Source: Flavobacteriaceae bacterium
GTDB taxonomy: Bacteria; Bacteroidota; Bacteroidia; Flavobacteriales; Flavobacteriaceae
DNA length: 42,806 bases
Reading direction: 5' to 3'
Assembly (NCBI GenBank): GCA_021648445.1
Contig: JAKISU010000008.1
Coordinates: forward strand, 1 to 42,806
A model generated the notes under the pieces. That model did no database searches. It was not told where the DNA came from and saw only the letters and a list, made by a program, of their open reading frames with translations. Position 1 is the stretch's first letter. Each line of letters begins with the position of its first letter. Positions 28,642-36,685 of this stretch are shown here, piece after piece. A program made the position numbers and the translations under genes.

Positions 28642-29928
28642 ATGTCTGATAAAGCAACATTGGAAATTAATGGTACATCATATGAGTTTCCATTAGTAAA
28701 AGGAACTGAAAATGAAATAGGAATTGACATAAAAACATTAAGGAGTGTAACAGGAGGTGTTATAACAATAGATCCGGGTTATAAAAATACAGGTTCATGT
28801 GAAAGTGCTATTACTTTTTTAGATGGCGAGAAAGGAATACTACGCTACAGGGGTTATTCAATTGAAGATCTAGCAGAAAAAGCAGACTTTTTAGAAGTAG
28901 CTTACTTGTTGATTTTTGGCGAATTACCAAATGCTGAAACATTAGAGAAATTTCATGCTGATATTAAAAAAGAATCGCTTGTTGATGAAGAAATGAAGAA
29001 GATCATTGATGCATTTCCTAAATCAGCACATCCAATGGGTGTAATAGCATCTTTAACCAGTGCATTGACTGCATTTAACCCTACTTCTGTGAATGTAGAT
29101 TCTGAAGAAGCAATGTATAATGCCATTGTTAGAATTTTAGGGAAGTTTCCGGTATTGGTGGCGTGGACGATGCGTAAAAGACAAGGATTGCCTTTAGAAT
29201 ATGGCGATACTTCGTTAGGTTATGTTGAAAATGTATTAAAGATGATGTTTAGAAAACCAAATGAAGAGTATGTTACAAATAAGGTTGTATTAGATGCATT
29301 AGATAAACTATTAATTTTACATGCTGATCACGAACAAAACTGTTCTACAAGTACGGTGCGTATTACCGGTTCTTCACATGCAGGTTTATTTGTTTCATTA
29401 GCTGCAGGTATTTCTGCACTTTGGGGACCATTGCACGGTGGTGCCAATCAAGCAGTTATTGAAATGTTAGAGGCTATTAAAGAAGACGGTGGAGATACCA
29501 AAAAATATATGGCGAAAGCTAAAGATAAAAGTGATCCTTTCCGTTTAATGGGCTTTGGACATAGAGTATATAAAAATTTTGATCCTAGAGCAAAAATTAT
29601 TAAAAAATCAGCTGATGAAGTATTGAGCAATTTAGGTGTTGAAGACCCTGTACTTGATATTGCCAAAGGATTGGAAAAAGAAGCCTTAGAAGATCAATAT
29701 TTTGTAGATAGAAAACTGTATCCTAATGTCGATTTTTACTCTGGTATTATTTATCGCGCTTTAGGTATTCCAACTGAAATGTTTACGGTAATGTTCTCTT
29801 TAGGTCGCTTACCGGGATGGATTGCACAATGGAAAGAAATGCGTTTAGGTAAAGAACCTATTGGCCGTCCACGTCAAATTTATACCGGTGAAACCTATAG
29901 ACCTTTTAAAACGATGGATAAAAGATAA
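28642..29928 (+). CDS. gltA: Citrate synthase
   Basis: A 428-residue enzyme condensing acetyl-CoA and oxaloacetate at the entry to the TCA cycle. The catalytic regions are intact: SSHAGLFVSLAAGISALWGP with the following LHGGANQAV, MGFGHRVYKNFDPRAKI, and VDFYSGIIYRALGIPTEMFT with the catalytic aspartate. The N-terminal beta domain and length match the NADH-sensitive hexameric type I enzyme family of Gram-negative bacteria. It follows eno after a MITE-like element. Confidence 0.97.
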   Translation: MSDKATLEINGTSYEFPLVKGTENEIGIDIKTLRSVTGGVITIDPGYKNTGSCESAITFLDGEKGILRYRGYSIEDLAEKADFLEVAYLLIFGELPNAETLEKFHADIKKESLVDEEMKKIIDAFPKSAHPMGVIASLTSALTAFNPTSVNVDSEEAMYNAIVRILGKFPVLVAWTMRKRQGLPLEYGDTSLGYVENVLKMMFRKPNEEYVTNKVVLDALDKLLILHADHEQNCSTSTVRITGSSHAGLFVSLAAGISALWGPLHGGANQAVIEMLEAIKEDGGDTKKYMAKAKDKSDPFRLMGFGHRVYKNFDPRAKIIKKSADEVLSNLGVEDPVLDIAKGLEKEALEDQYFVDRKLYPNVDFYSGIIYRALGIPTEMFTVMFSLGRLPGWIAQWKEMRLGKEPIGRPRQIYTGETYRPFKTMDKR

Positions 29929-29997
29929 TAATTCATAAAACACTTTAAACCTGTTTGTTAGAGCGTCTCGAGCACTCGGGAAGAACTATATTAAAAC

Positions 29998-30020
29998 GTC
30001 TCGACTGCGCTCGACGAGAC
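29998..30020. repeat. Hairpin repeat gtctcg-actgcgctcga-cgagac
   Basis: An inverted version of the GAGCGCAGTCGAG core seen at 317-336, in the gltA-30056 gap. Confidence 0.6.
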
Positions 30021-30055
30021 ATAAATCAACTATTTTATTTTTAGTCATTCCTTTT

Positions 30056-30982
30056 ATGAACCCTATCAGGCTCCAACTAAACATACAAAACGAAACATCA
30101 AGATTAAGAGCCGTTGTATTAGGCACTGCAAAAAGTAACGGATCGGTGCCAACTTTTGAGGAAGCCTATGACCCAAAATCTAGAGAACATATTTTAGCAG
30201 GAACCTATCCTAAAATTCCGGATATGGTCAAAGAAATGGAAGCATTTCTGAAAATTTTAGAAAAGTATGAAGTAAAAGTTTATCGTCCTACTGTGTTAGA
30301 AAATGTAAATCAAATTTTCACCAGAGATATTGCTTTTGTAATTGATGATAAATTTATCAAATCTAATATATTACCTGATAGAGATCGTGAAATAGAAGCA
30401 TTACAATATGTTATTGATCAGATAGATGCAGATAAAGTAATTACATTACCGGAAAAAGTGCATGTTGAAGGTGGAGATGTAATGCCGTGGAATGATTATA
30501 TTTTTGTTGGAACCTATACCGGTGAAGATTATCCAGATTATATCACAGCACGTACCAATAAAGAAGCCGTTGAATTTATTCGAGAACTATTTCCTCATAA
30601 AAAGGTAAAATCTTTTGAATTGCGAAAGTCAAATACTGAAGCCAAAGAAAACGCCTTACATTTAGATTGTTGTTTTCAACCCATAGGAAAAGACAAAGCC
30701 ATACTTTATAAAAACGGATTTCTAATTGAAGAAGAATACAATTGGTTAGTCAACTATTTCGGTAAAGAAAATATTTTTGAAATTACCAAAGATGAAATGT
30801 ATAATATGACATCTAATATCTTTTCTATTTCAGAAAAAGTAGTGGTATCAGAACGTAATTTTACCAGATTAAATACTTGGCTTAGAGAACAAGATTTTAT
30901 CGTCGAAGAAGTATCTTATGCCGAAATTGCCAAACAAGAAGGACTGTTACGCTGTTCAACAATGCCATTGATTCGAGATTGA
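30056..30982 (+). CDS. Arginine deiminase/DDAH-superfamily hydrolase
   Basis: A 308-residue guanidino-group-modifying enzyme. The pentein-fold landmarks are all visible: FTRD (88-91), VEGGD (137-141) with the acidic catalytic residue, HLD (202-204) with the catalytic histidine, and a C-terminal nucleophile C300 in LLRCSTMPLIR. Such enzymes release citrulline from arginine or methylated arginine, or transfer the amidino group. The exact substrate is not decided by the sequence. A second, distant member of the superfamily (32714-33649) lies downstream on the same strand, separated by a minus-strand two-gene islet. Confidence 0.88.
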   Translation: MNPIRLQLNIQNETSRLRAVVLGTAKSNGSVPTFEEAYDPKSREHILAGTYPKIPDMVKEMEAFLKILEKYEVKVYRPTVLENVNQIFTRDIAFVIDDKFIKSNILPDRDREIEALQYVIDQIDADKVITLPEKVHVEGGDVMPWNDYIFVGTYTGEDYPDYITARTNKEAVEFIRELFPHKKVKSFELRKSNTEAKENALHLDCCFQPIGKDKAILYKNGFLIEEEYNWLVNYFGKENIFEITKDEMYNMTSNIFSISEKVVVSERNFTRLNTWLREQDFIVEEVSYAEIAKQEGLLRCSTMPLIRD

Positions 30983-31144
30983 TTTCGTTTATCGTTACAG
31001 TATGAGCAGTAATGGTTTAAAATGCTCTTACTTTGAGTTGTAAAAATAGCACAATTTTTTGAATTTTTCTATTCAAAAATAAAATGGAAAAATTTGAAAA
31101 ATTTTGCAGACTTCGTTTTGCAAAACCAACATTGAAGTTTGCGA

Positions 31145-31759
31145 TTAGCCATTATTGCTTATACTGATTGTTACCATTTGTTTTTTTATACGTCGAATTC
31201 GTTTATTTTTTATTTTTCTTTTGGGTAACTCAAAATAGTAATAAATTGCTTCTTTTTCTTCCACTTTTTCTTGAATTTTCGTAAGCATTGCTCTTTCAGA
31301 TGAATGACTTTTTTCGCCAAAAACAACAACTATTAGATTGTCATATTTATTTTGCATATAATCATCTATTTGACCTGACAATCTATGTAAATTAGATGTT
31401 CTAAAAATTGACTTTGCTAATTTAAGTTCCAAGCCAACTTCTCCATTACCAATGTCAAAATCTATTTTAGTAGCATTTATTCCTTCAATTCCATATTCAT
31501 CCACGACATTTACATATTCTTCAAGAAGATGTTTTTTTAATTGATTTTGAATAGACTTTTCAGTATATCCGTCTTTTAGATTTGATTGGTATTTCATTTC
31601 AAAAGTTGATAATGTTTCTAATACATTTGAAACTTTAACAGATTTGTCTTTTATTCGTCCATCATCATCTTTATGAGTGATGAAATATTTATATATTATT
31701 GCTAATAAAAACGCAACTCCTAAAGCAATTTCAGTATTTGTTAAATTTGAAAAATCCAT
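31145..31759 (-). CDS. Membrane-anchored PD-(D/E)XK nuclease-like protein
   Basis: A 204-residue protein of no recognised name. One helix (IALGVAFLLAIIYKYF, about 11-26) would anchor it in the membrane. The soluble part has a PD-(D/E)XK-like core: E67 in the YTEKSIQNQLKKHL helix, D100 in TKIDFDIG, then E111-L-K113 in GLELKLAK, followed by HRLSGQIDDYM and a NLIVVVFGE strand. This order matches restriction-endonuclease folds, but cleavage activity is an inference. It lies 37 bases downstream of the endonuclease III-like gene and is probably cotranscribed with it. Confidence 0.6.
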   Translation of the reverse strand: MDFSNLTNTEIALGVAFLLAIIYKYFITHKDDDGRIKDKSVKVSNVLETLSTFEMKYQSNLKDGYTEKSIQNQLKKHLLEEYVNVVDEYGIEGINATKIDFDIGNGEVGLELKLAKSIFRTSNLHRLSGQIDDYMQNKYDNLIVVVFGEKSHSSERAMLTKIQEKVEEKEAIYYYFELPKRKIKNKRIRRIKKQMVTISISNNG

Positions 31760-31796
31760 ATATTATTTTTGATTATTTTCGGTGTTATTTATTAAA

Positions 31797-32534
31797 CTAT
31801 AGAATTTTTTTACAATTTGAACTGATAATACAATCATTACAATTTGGATTTTTAGGTTTACAATAATCTTTACCAATTGTAAAAGTAGCCAAATCAAAAA
31901 CGCCTGGATAAATTGGATTTAATTCTTTGGCTTTCCAAATAAGTTCTTCTTTAGATGCTTTATCTCTAATAATTCCAGTTCTTTTAAAAACTCTTATAAC
32001 GTGTCGGTCAGGTGAAACATCAATCCATTCTCTATTTTTAATATTCTCTTTAAAGTGTCTTAATAAAATATTAACTGCCATACTTGCAATTTTTTGTCCG
32101 ACACCTTCAAATTGTAAAAATTTTCCAAATATTGAAGCACTTGAATTATTTTCTCTCCATAGTTTATTTGCAGTTCCATTGTAATCATTTGCAATTTTTT
32201 CAATTGCTTTGTAGTATTGTTTTGCAACAGTTTTATTAAACCTGTGAAGTGAATTATTAACAAAAAAGACTTCTAATTCGTTTAAACTTAATTTTTTGAA
32301 CTTTTCAAATTCGTATCCACCAATTTTTTCGCCTATTATCATTGGAATTTTCCAAGCACGTTCTGCCTTTATTTGTTTGTCCCCAATGCAACCTAAAACA
32401 TATAAATGAGAATAATTATCTAAATCATTCATTAACAAGTCCCATTTGTGATTTTTTGTAAAATCAACTAATTCTAACTTTTCATTAATTTTATCTTCTC
32501 CTATTTTAATTAATTGCTTTATAGTTTCATTCAT
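31797..32534 (-). CDS. Endonuclease III-like DNA glycosylase (HhH-GPD, 4Fe-4S)
   Basis: A 245-residue protein when started at the ATG at 32534 (MNETIKQLIKIGEDK). An in-frame ATG at 32612 would put the extra codons inside a dispersed repeat (32574-32630), so I prefer the inner start. The helix-hairpin-helix is FEGVGQKIASMAV with K148 at the catalytic lysine position, and SPDRHVIRVFKRTG gives D176 at the catalytic aspartate position. The C-terminal cluster loop C225-x6-C232-x2-C235-x5-C241 is canonical. It is divergent from the housekeeping nth type in its N-terminal half, so its lesion specificity is unknown. It forms a unit with the nuclease-like gene. Confidence 0.78.
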   Translation of the reverse strand: MNETIKQLIKIGEDKINEKLELVDFTKNHKWDLLMNDLDNYSHLYVLGCIGDKQIKAERAWKIPMIIGEKIGGYEFEKFKKLSLNELEVFFVNNSLHRFNKTVAKQYYKAIEKIANDYNGTANKLWRENNSSASIFGKFLQFEGVGQKIASMAVNILLRHFKENIKNREWIDVSPDRHVIRVFKRTGIIRDKASKEELIWKAKELNPIYPGVFDLATFTIGKDYCKPKNPNCNDCIISSNCKKIL

Positions 32535-32573
32535 AGATTTTGAGTGCGATTTTTTAGTTTTTAATAAATGGTA

Positions 32574-32630
32574 ACGTAGGGATATGGTTGCGTTTAAATG
32601 AACTATATCCAATGATAAACGAAGCTAGCC
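32574..32630. repeat. Dispersed 57-bp repeat, copy A
   Basis: Aligns without gaps to 42597-42653 at 48 of 57 positions. The best-conserved blocks are ggatatggtt and cgaagctagcc. It lies between the islet and ctlX. The 10-bp string GATAAACGAA within it (32611-32620) has an inverted match, TTCGTTTATC, at 30985-30994, just before the islet's other end. Confidence 0.65.
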
Positions 32631-32660
32631 CTTTTTTATGAAAAAGGCAAAATATTCATA

Positions 32661-32690
32661 TGTGAAATCATAAATTTTATGGTAATTTTG
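32661..32690 (+). promoter_or_regulatory. Candidate ctlX promoter
   Basis: TAATTTTG at 32683-32690 matches TAnnTTTG exactly, and TGTG at 32661-32664 is a weak -33 box 18 bp upstream. A perfect 7-bp hairpin (ccttttt-tatg-aaaaagg, 32630-32647) lies just upstream and may insulate ctlX from the islet. Confidence 0.5.
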
Positions 32691-32713
32691 ACCTTATAAA
32701 TAACAAGTTTTTA

Positions 32714-33649
32714 ATGCAACAAATTACCAATACGATTTTGATGATTCGGCCTGTAAATTTTAGGATGAATGAACAAACTGCTGTAAATAATTATTATCAA
32801 AAAGTATTAAAGAATATATTACCTGAAACGGTTAATATCAAAGCACAGCAAGAGTTTGATACTTTTGTAGAAAAGTTACGAGCTGTTGGTATTAATGTAA
32901 TTATTGCTCAAGATACTATTGAATCTGATACCCCGGACTCTATCTTTCCGAACAATTGGATTTCTTTCCATGAAAGAGGTGATGTTGTGTTATATCCTAT
33001 GTTTGCTGAGAACAGGCGCTTAGAGCGTAGTGAAGATATTTTAGACTTGATAGAAAGCGAAGGTTTTGTAATTCAAAATATAGTCGATTATACTACTGCT
33101 GAAAATGAGAATTTATTTTTAGAAGGCACTGGTAGTTTATTATTAGACCGTCAGAATAGAAAAGCCTATTGCGCATTATCACCAAGAGCTGATGAAGAGC
33201 TATTAATTGAATTCTGTGAAGATTTTGAATATACACCCGTTGTTTTTACTGCTAATCAAACCGTTGATGGAGAACGTTTAGCAATTTACCACACGAATGT
33301 AATGATGTGTTTGGCAGAAGAATTTTCAGTAATATGTCTAGATAGTATAGATGATAAAAGTGAACGTAAGAATGTATTAAAACATCTTAAAAAAGATGGT
33401 AAAGAGGTGATTGCTATTACGGAAGAGCAAGTAACTAATTTTGCAGGCAATATGTTGCAAGTTCAAAATAATGACGGTAAAAAGTATATGATAATGAGCA
33501 ATGCAGCACATCAATCACTTACAAAAAAACAAATTGAAACTATAGAAAAGTATTGCGAAATTTTATCAAGTTCATTAGACACTATAGAAGCTTGTGGAGG
33601 AGGTAGTGCCCGTTGTATGATGGCTGAAGTGTTTTTGTCAAAAGCATAA
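32714..33649 (+). CDS. ctlX: CtlX-type citrulline/guanidino hydrolase
   Basis: A 311-residue member of the amidinotransferase superfamily, of the kind annotated as a citrulline-utilisation hydrolase. FPNNWISFH (78-86), LEGTGSLLLDR (136-146), IYHTNVMMCL (191-200) with the catalytic histidine, and CGGGSARCMMAE with the nucleophile C301 are present. It probably acts with the deiminase-like gene upstream in arginine/citrulline breakdown. The pair would be adjacent but for the minus-strand islet. It has its own candidate promoter. Confidence 0.85.
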   Translation: MQQITNTILMIRPVNFRMNEQTAVNNYYQKVLKNILPETVNIKAQQEFDTFVEKLRAVGINVIIAQDTIESDTPDSIFPNNWISFHERGDVVLYPMFAENRRLERSEDILDLIESEGFVIQNIVDYTTAENENLFLEGTGSLLLDRQNRKAYCALSPRADEELLIEFCEDFEYTPVVFTANQTVDGERLAIYHTNVMMCLAEEFSVICLDSIDDKSERKNVLKHLKKDGKEVIAITEEQVTNFAGNMLQVQNNDGKKYMIMSNAAHQSLTKKQIETIEKYCEILSSSLDTIEACGGGSARCMMAEVFLSKA

Positions 33650-33670
33650 TGAGTGAACTATTTTGATGTT

Positions 33671-33741
33671 TTGTCATTCCTGCTTAGGCAGGAATCTATA
33701 GAATTATAGTATCTAGGTTTCTGTTTTCACAGGAATGACAA
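33671..33741. repeat. Inverted pair of gtcattcctg hairpin repeats
   Basis: ttgtcattcctg (33671-33682) and caggaatgacaa (33730-33741) face each other. The left one belongs to the copy gtcattcctgcttaggcaggaatct of the family also present in the rpsJ-rplC gap. Confidence 0.7.
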
Positions 33742-33802
33742 TATTTCTCAAATTAAAATTGTTATGTGTCTAACAATCAGAAATTTTTATATCATACTCC
33801 TG

Positions 33803-33971
33803 GGGTGTACGACAAATTTCCCAATAGAACGCTGATGACGCTGATGTTTTATGATTTATCACAGACCTGCCTGCAAAGGCAGGTACTTATTAGTAAGTCA
33901 GCGAAAATCTGCTCAATCAGCGTCATCTGCGTTCCATTTTATATTTTCCAAGTGAAATTTGTCGTACACCC
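33803..33971. mobile_element. 169-bp MITE-like element with 9-bp target duplication
   Basis: The ends are perfect 18-bp inverted repeats: gggtgtacgacaaatttc at 33803-33820 and its complement at 33954-33971. The flanks are direct repeats atactcctg (33794-33802 and 33972-33980). Just inside are second inverted arms, gaacgctgatgacgctga and its complement with one mismatch, and in the middle a hairpin acctgcc/ggcaggt (33865-33884). There is no transposase, so it would be mobilised in trans by an insertion sequence with the same ends. A short open frame across it (33766-33984) is not a gene. Confidence 0.8.
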
Positions 33972-33985
33972 ATACTCCTGTTAAA

Positions 33986-34756
33986 TTATAGTGAACCCAC
34001 CTTAACATATTCATACGTTTTATATAGAATAACAACCTCAAGTAATATTGCAGGTAAATACGTTATTAATCCAACTAAAGATAAAATTACACTTAAAAAT
34101 AATGCTCCGGTAAGTATTTCTAAAATTCCTGCTGCTAAAGCTATGTTTCCAATTGTTTTTTGGAGTTTCAATAAGGCTATTCCAAAAATCAATTGTATAC
34201 CTCCAAAAGTTACAGCTTCAATAATTAGCACTGTTTCATGAGGTAAAGGACTAAAAAAGATAGAAATCATATCATAAACTATTACTAAAATAAATACAAT
34301 CATTAATATAAATGCAATGATTTTAAGTATATAATTCTTTAAAATATCGCCTATAGTAACAAATCCATATATAAAAATACTATAGCTTATTAAAACGGCT
34401 AATTTAATTGCAATATAAACAGGTTTGGAGAAAATCATTTCATCTTCTGTATAACGATAGTACTCAGCAAAAAGCTCAAAAAAACCAAGCATAAAATATA
34501 CAATTCCAAAAATCCAAGCTAATTTTAAAAACTTGATTGAAGTTTGTGAATAGTTAATAGTTGTAATATCACTAAAATTATATTCTAAGGCGGTAAGTAT
34601 GGTTTTTATAGTATAACTTCTAGGAGTTACTTCACCAGCTTCAATACGTTGAATAGTACGTACATTTAGATTACATTTTTCTACCAGTTCTTCTTGAGTA
34701 ATTCCTTTGGCTTTGCGGAGTTCAGAAATTTTTTTACCGAGTTCAGGTTGTTTCAT
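33986..34756 (-). CDS. XRE-family regulator with C-terminal membrane domain
   Basis: A 256-residue protein when started at the ATG at 34756 (MKQPELGKKISELRKAKGIT); an upstream ATG at 34780 adds eight residues. The N-terminal helix-turn-helix is complete (ITQEELVEKCNLNVRTIQRI, then EAGEVTPRSYTIKTIL). The rest is six or so hydrophobic segments, for example WIFGIVYFMLGFFELF and AAGILEILTGALFLSVIL. It therefore looks like a DNA-binding protein tethered to the inner membrane, possibly sensing the envelope. Its targets are unknown. The 169-bp MITE-like element lies just past its stop codon. Confidence 0.75.
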   Translation of the reverse strand: MKQPELGKKISELRKAKGITQEELVEKCNLNVRTIQRIEAGEVTPRSYTIKTILTALEYNFSDITTINYSQTSIKFLKLAWIFGIVYFMLGFFELFAEYYRYTEDEMIFSKPVYIAIKLAVLISYSIFIYGFVTIGDILKNYILKIIAFILMIVFILVIVYDMISIFFSPLPHETVLIIEAVTFGGIQLIFGIALLKLQKTIGNIALAAGILEILTGALFLSVILSLVGLITYLPAILLEVVILYKTYEYVKVGSL

Positions 34757-34877
34757 TGTGTATGTGTTTTGTATTTTCATGACAATGTTACAATCCGATA
34801 CTTAGTTGTACAATGATTTAAAATGAATTTTACCCGACATTTACCTGACTTTTGAGGAATAACTCTTATTCAGCACA

Positions 34878-35333
34878 TTATTTAACCTTCACGCTATCTG
34901 GTACCAGCAATTTATAATTACCATTATTACGAATCACATCTCGAACAATAGAAGATGAAATATAAGAAGTTTTTGAAGCAGTGAGTAAGAAAACAGTTTC
35001 TATTTTTGAAAGTTTTCTATTGGTATGAGCTATGGCTTTTTCAAATTCAAAATCGGCAGGGTTTCGTAAGCCTCTCAGTATAAATTTAGCGTCAATTTCT
35101 TTACAATAATCAACAGTCATTCCTTTATAAGTAGTTACTTTTATCTTGGGTTCATCCTTAAAAGCTTCTTCAATAAACTGTTTGCGTTCTTCTATACTAA
35201 ACATATATTTTTTAGAAGCATTGATACCAATAGCAACTACAATCTCATCAAACAGGTCAACTCCTCGTTTGATAATATCATAATGACCTAATGTTAACGG
35301 ATCAAATGATCCCGGAAATAATGCACGCCTCAT
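34878..35333 (-). CDS. coaD: Phosphopantetheine adenylyltransferase
   Basis: A 151-residue nucleotidyltransferase making dephospho-CoA from 4'-phosphopantetheine and ATP, the fourth step of CoA synthesis. The start RRALFPGSFDPLTLGHYDII contains the TxGH nucleotide-binding motif, and FILRGLRNPADFEFEKAIAH and the late TASKTSYISSSIVRDVIRNN segment with the ISSS motif are typical. Length is normal for the hexameric bacterial enzyme. Confidence 0.97.
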   Translation of the reverse strand: MRRALFPGSFDPLTLGHYDIIKRGVDLFDEIVVAIGINASKKYMFSIEERKQFIEEAFKDEPKIKVTTYKGMTVDYCKEIDAKFILRGLRNPADFEFEKAIAHTNRKLSKIETVFLLTASKTSYISSSIVRDVIRNNGNYKLLVPDSVKVK

Positions 35334-35425
35334 AATTTAATATTTTTTGTTTATGTGTTTAGTTGTTTAACTGAGCGAATACACAATTAAACAAATCAAT
35401 TCTTTTTTATAGCACCCTCTTTTAT

Positions 35426-35442
35426 TCTCCCCAAAGGGGAGA
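35426..35442. repeat. Hairpin repeat tctcccc-aaa-ggggaga
   Basis: A perfect 7-bp stem with a 3-base loop in the 244-base coaD-ddl gap. A second hairpin, atcccgc/gcgggat, lies at 35536-35557. Related GC-rich hairpins occur at 8113-8153. Confidence 0.65.
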
Positions 35443-35577
35443 TAATTAATAGTTTATAAAACTAGTGAAATTTCATTTAACCTTTATTCGTGAGACTCTA
35501 AAAAATTAATTTCGATTTTTTAGTTAGTCGAACTAATCCCGCTTTTTTCAGCGGGATCTCGGTTTAATACCCTTTAT

Positions 35578-36567
35578 TTATTTCCCTCCTTTGGAGGGAT
35601 TAAGGGAGGACTCTATAGCATTCCCAAATAAATTTTCAAGGCTGATTCCGGCTTTTTCTGCCTGCTGAGGCAACAAACTCTCAGCAGTTAAACCAGGTAC
35701 AGTATTCATTTCTAAAAAATAAGGTTCATCACCAATAAAAATATATTCAGAACGTGAAAACCCACTAATATTCAATATTTTATATACTTTTTTTGCAATT
35801 TCTGTTGCATTATCATGTTGTATTTTTGAAATTCTAGCGGGAGTTATTTCACTAGATTTTCCTTGATATTTAGCTTCATAATCAAAAAAATCATTTTCTG
35901 AAACTATTTCGGTCATTGGTAATACTTTCACTTCATTTTGATATTCAATAACACCTACAGAAATTTCAGTTCCGTCAAGAAACTCTTCTATTAGAGTTTC
36001 TCTATCTTCTTTAAAAGCAATTTCAATAGCCGGTATTAACTGTTCTTTTTTTGAAACTTTAGAAATTCCGAAACTTGAACCGGCATTATTAGGTTTTACA
36101 AAACAAGGCAGACCTACTTTTTTAATTATATGCTCAATATCAATGGTATCACCTTTATCGAGAAATATAGAAGTTGCTGTATTAATTCCGTTTGCTTTTA
36201 CCACACTCAAAGTATCACGTTTATTAAAAGTCAACGCCATTTGATAGAATGGGGCAGAGGTGTGCTTGATATCAAGCAATTCAAGGTAGGCGAGTATCAC
36301 TCCGTTTTCTCCCGGATGACCATGAATGGCATTAAAAACACAATCGAAAGTTATATGCTTCCCATTGATTGCAGTAGAAAAATCATGTTTATTAATGAGG
36401 TATTCATTGTTGTCACTAACAACAATCCATTTATCCTTTAGAATATGAACCTTGTAAGGATTATAAAGATCTCGATTTAAATGTTGATATACGATTTCAC
36501 CACTTTTCAATGAAATTTCAACCTCTGAGGAATAACCTCCCATAATAATGGCAATATTTTTTTTCAT
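35578..36567 (-). CDS. ddl: D-alanine-D-alanine ligase
   Basis: A 329-residue ATP-grasp ligase that makes the D-Ala-D-Ala end of the peptidoglycan stem peptide. I start it at 36567 (MKKNIAIIMGGYSSEVEISL); the in-frame ATG at 36597 adds ten residues upstream of the usual N-terminus. PCFVKPNNAGSSFGISKV, DGTEISVGVIEY and YFLEMNTVPGLTAESLLPQQ are the ATP-grasp and active-site segments. The last residues, SSLNPSKGGK, are encoded by a hairpin repeat (tccctcc-ttt-ggaggga, 35583-35599), so the tail looks like an acquired extension. It is divergent from the PASTA gene. Confidence 0.95.
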   Translation of the reverse strand: MKKNIAIIMGGYSSEVEISLKSGEIVYQHLNRDLYNPYKVHILKDKWIVVSDNNEYLINKHDFSTAINGKHITFDCVFNAIHGHPGENGVILAYLELLDIKHTSAPFYQMALTFNKRDTLSVVKANGINTATSIFLDKGDTIDIEHIIKKVGLPCFVKPNNAGSSFGISKVSKKEQLIPAIEIAFKEDRETLIEEFLDGTEISVGVIEYQNEVKVLPMTEIVSENDFFDYEAKYQGKSSEITPARISKIQHDNATEIAKKVYKILNISGFSRSEYIFIGDEPYFLEMNTVPGLTAESLLPQQAEKAGISLENLFGNAIESSLNPSKGGK

Positions 36568-36657
36568 CCATTTAATTGATTTAAACAAAAATATCAAAAT
36601 AAAATAAGTTTAAACAAGCAATGTCTCATTAAATTATTGAAAAACATACTTTTTACG

Positions 36658-36665
36658 TAAGTTTG
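36658..36665 (+). promoter_or_regulatory. Candidate -7 box for the PASTA-rluD operon
   Basis: TAAGTTTG matches TAnnTTTG; only a weak TTGA at 36637-36640 could serve as the -33 element. The predicted start leaves about 14 bases before the ATG at 36686. Confidence 0.35.
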
Positions 36666-36685
36666 CAATTGAACAAATCTTATTT

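Noticed and set aside
32535-32612. An upstream ATG for the endonuclease III-like gene.
   Set aside because: The extra codons lie partly in the dispersed repeat A and do not resemble the family N-terminus.
33766-33984. A 72-codon plus-strand open frame.
   Set aside because: It spans the 169-bp MITE-like element and its target duplications; the peptide follows the inverted repeats and resembles no protein.
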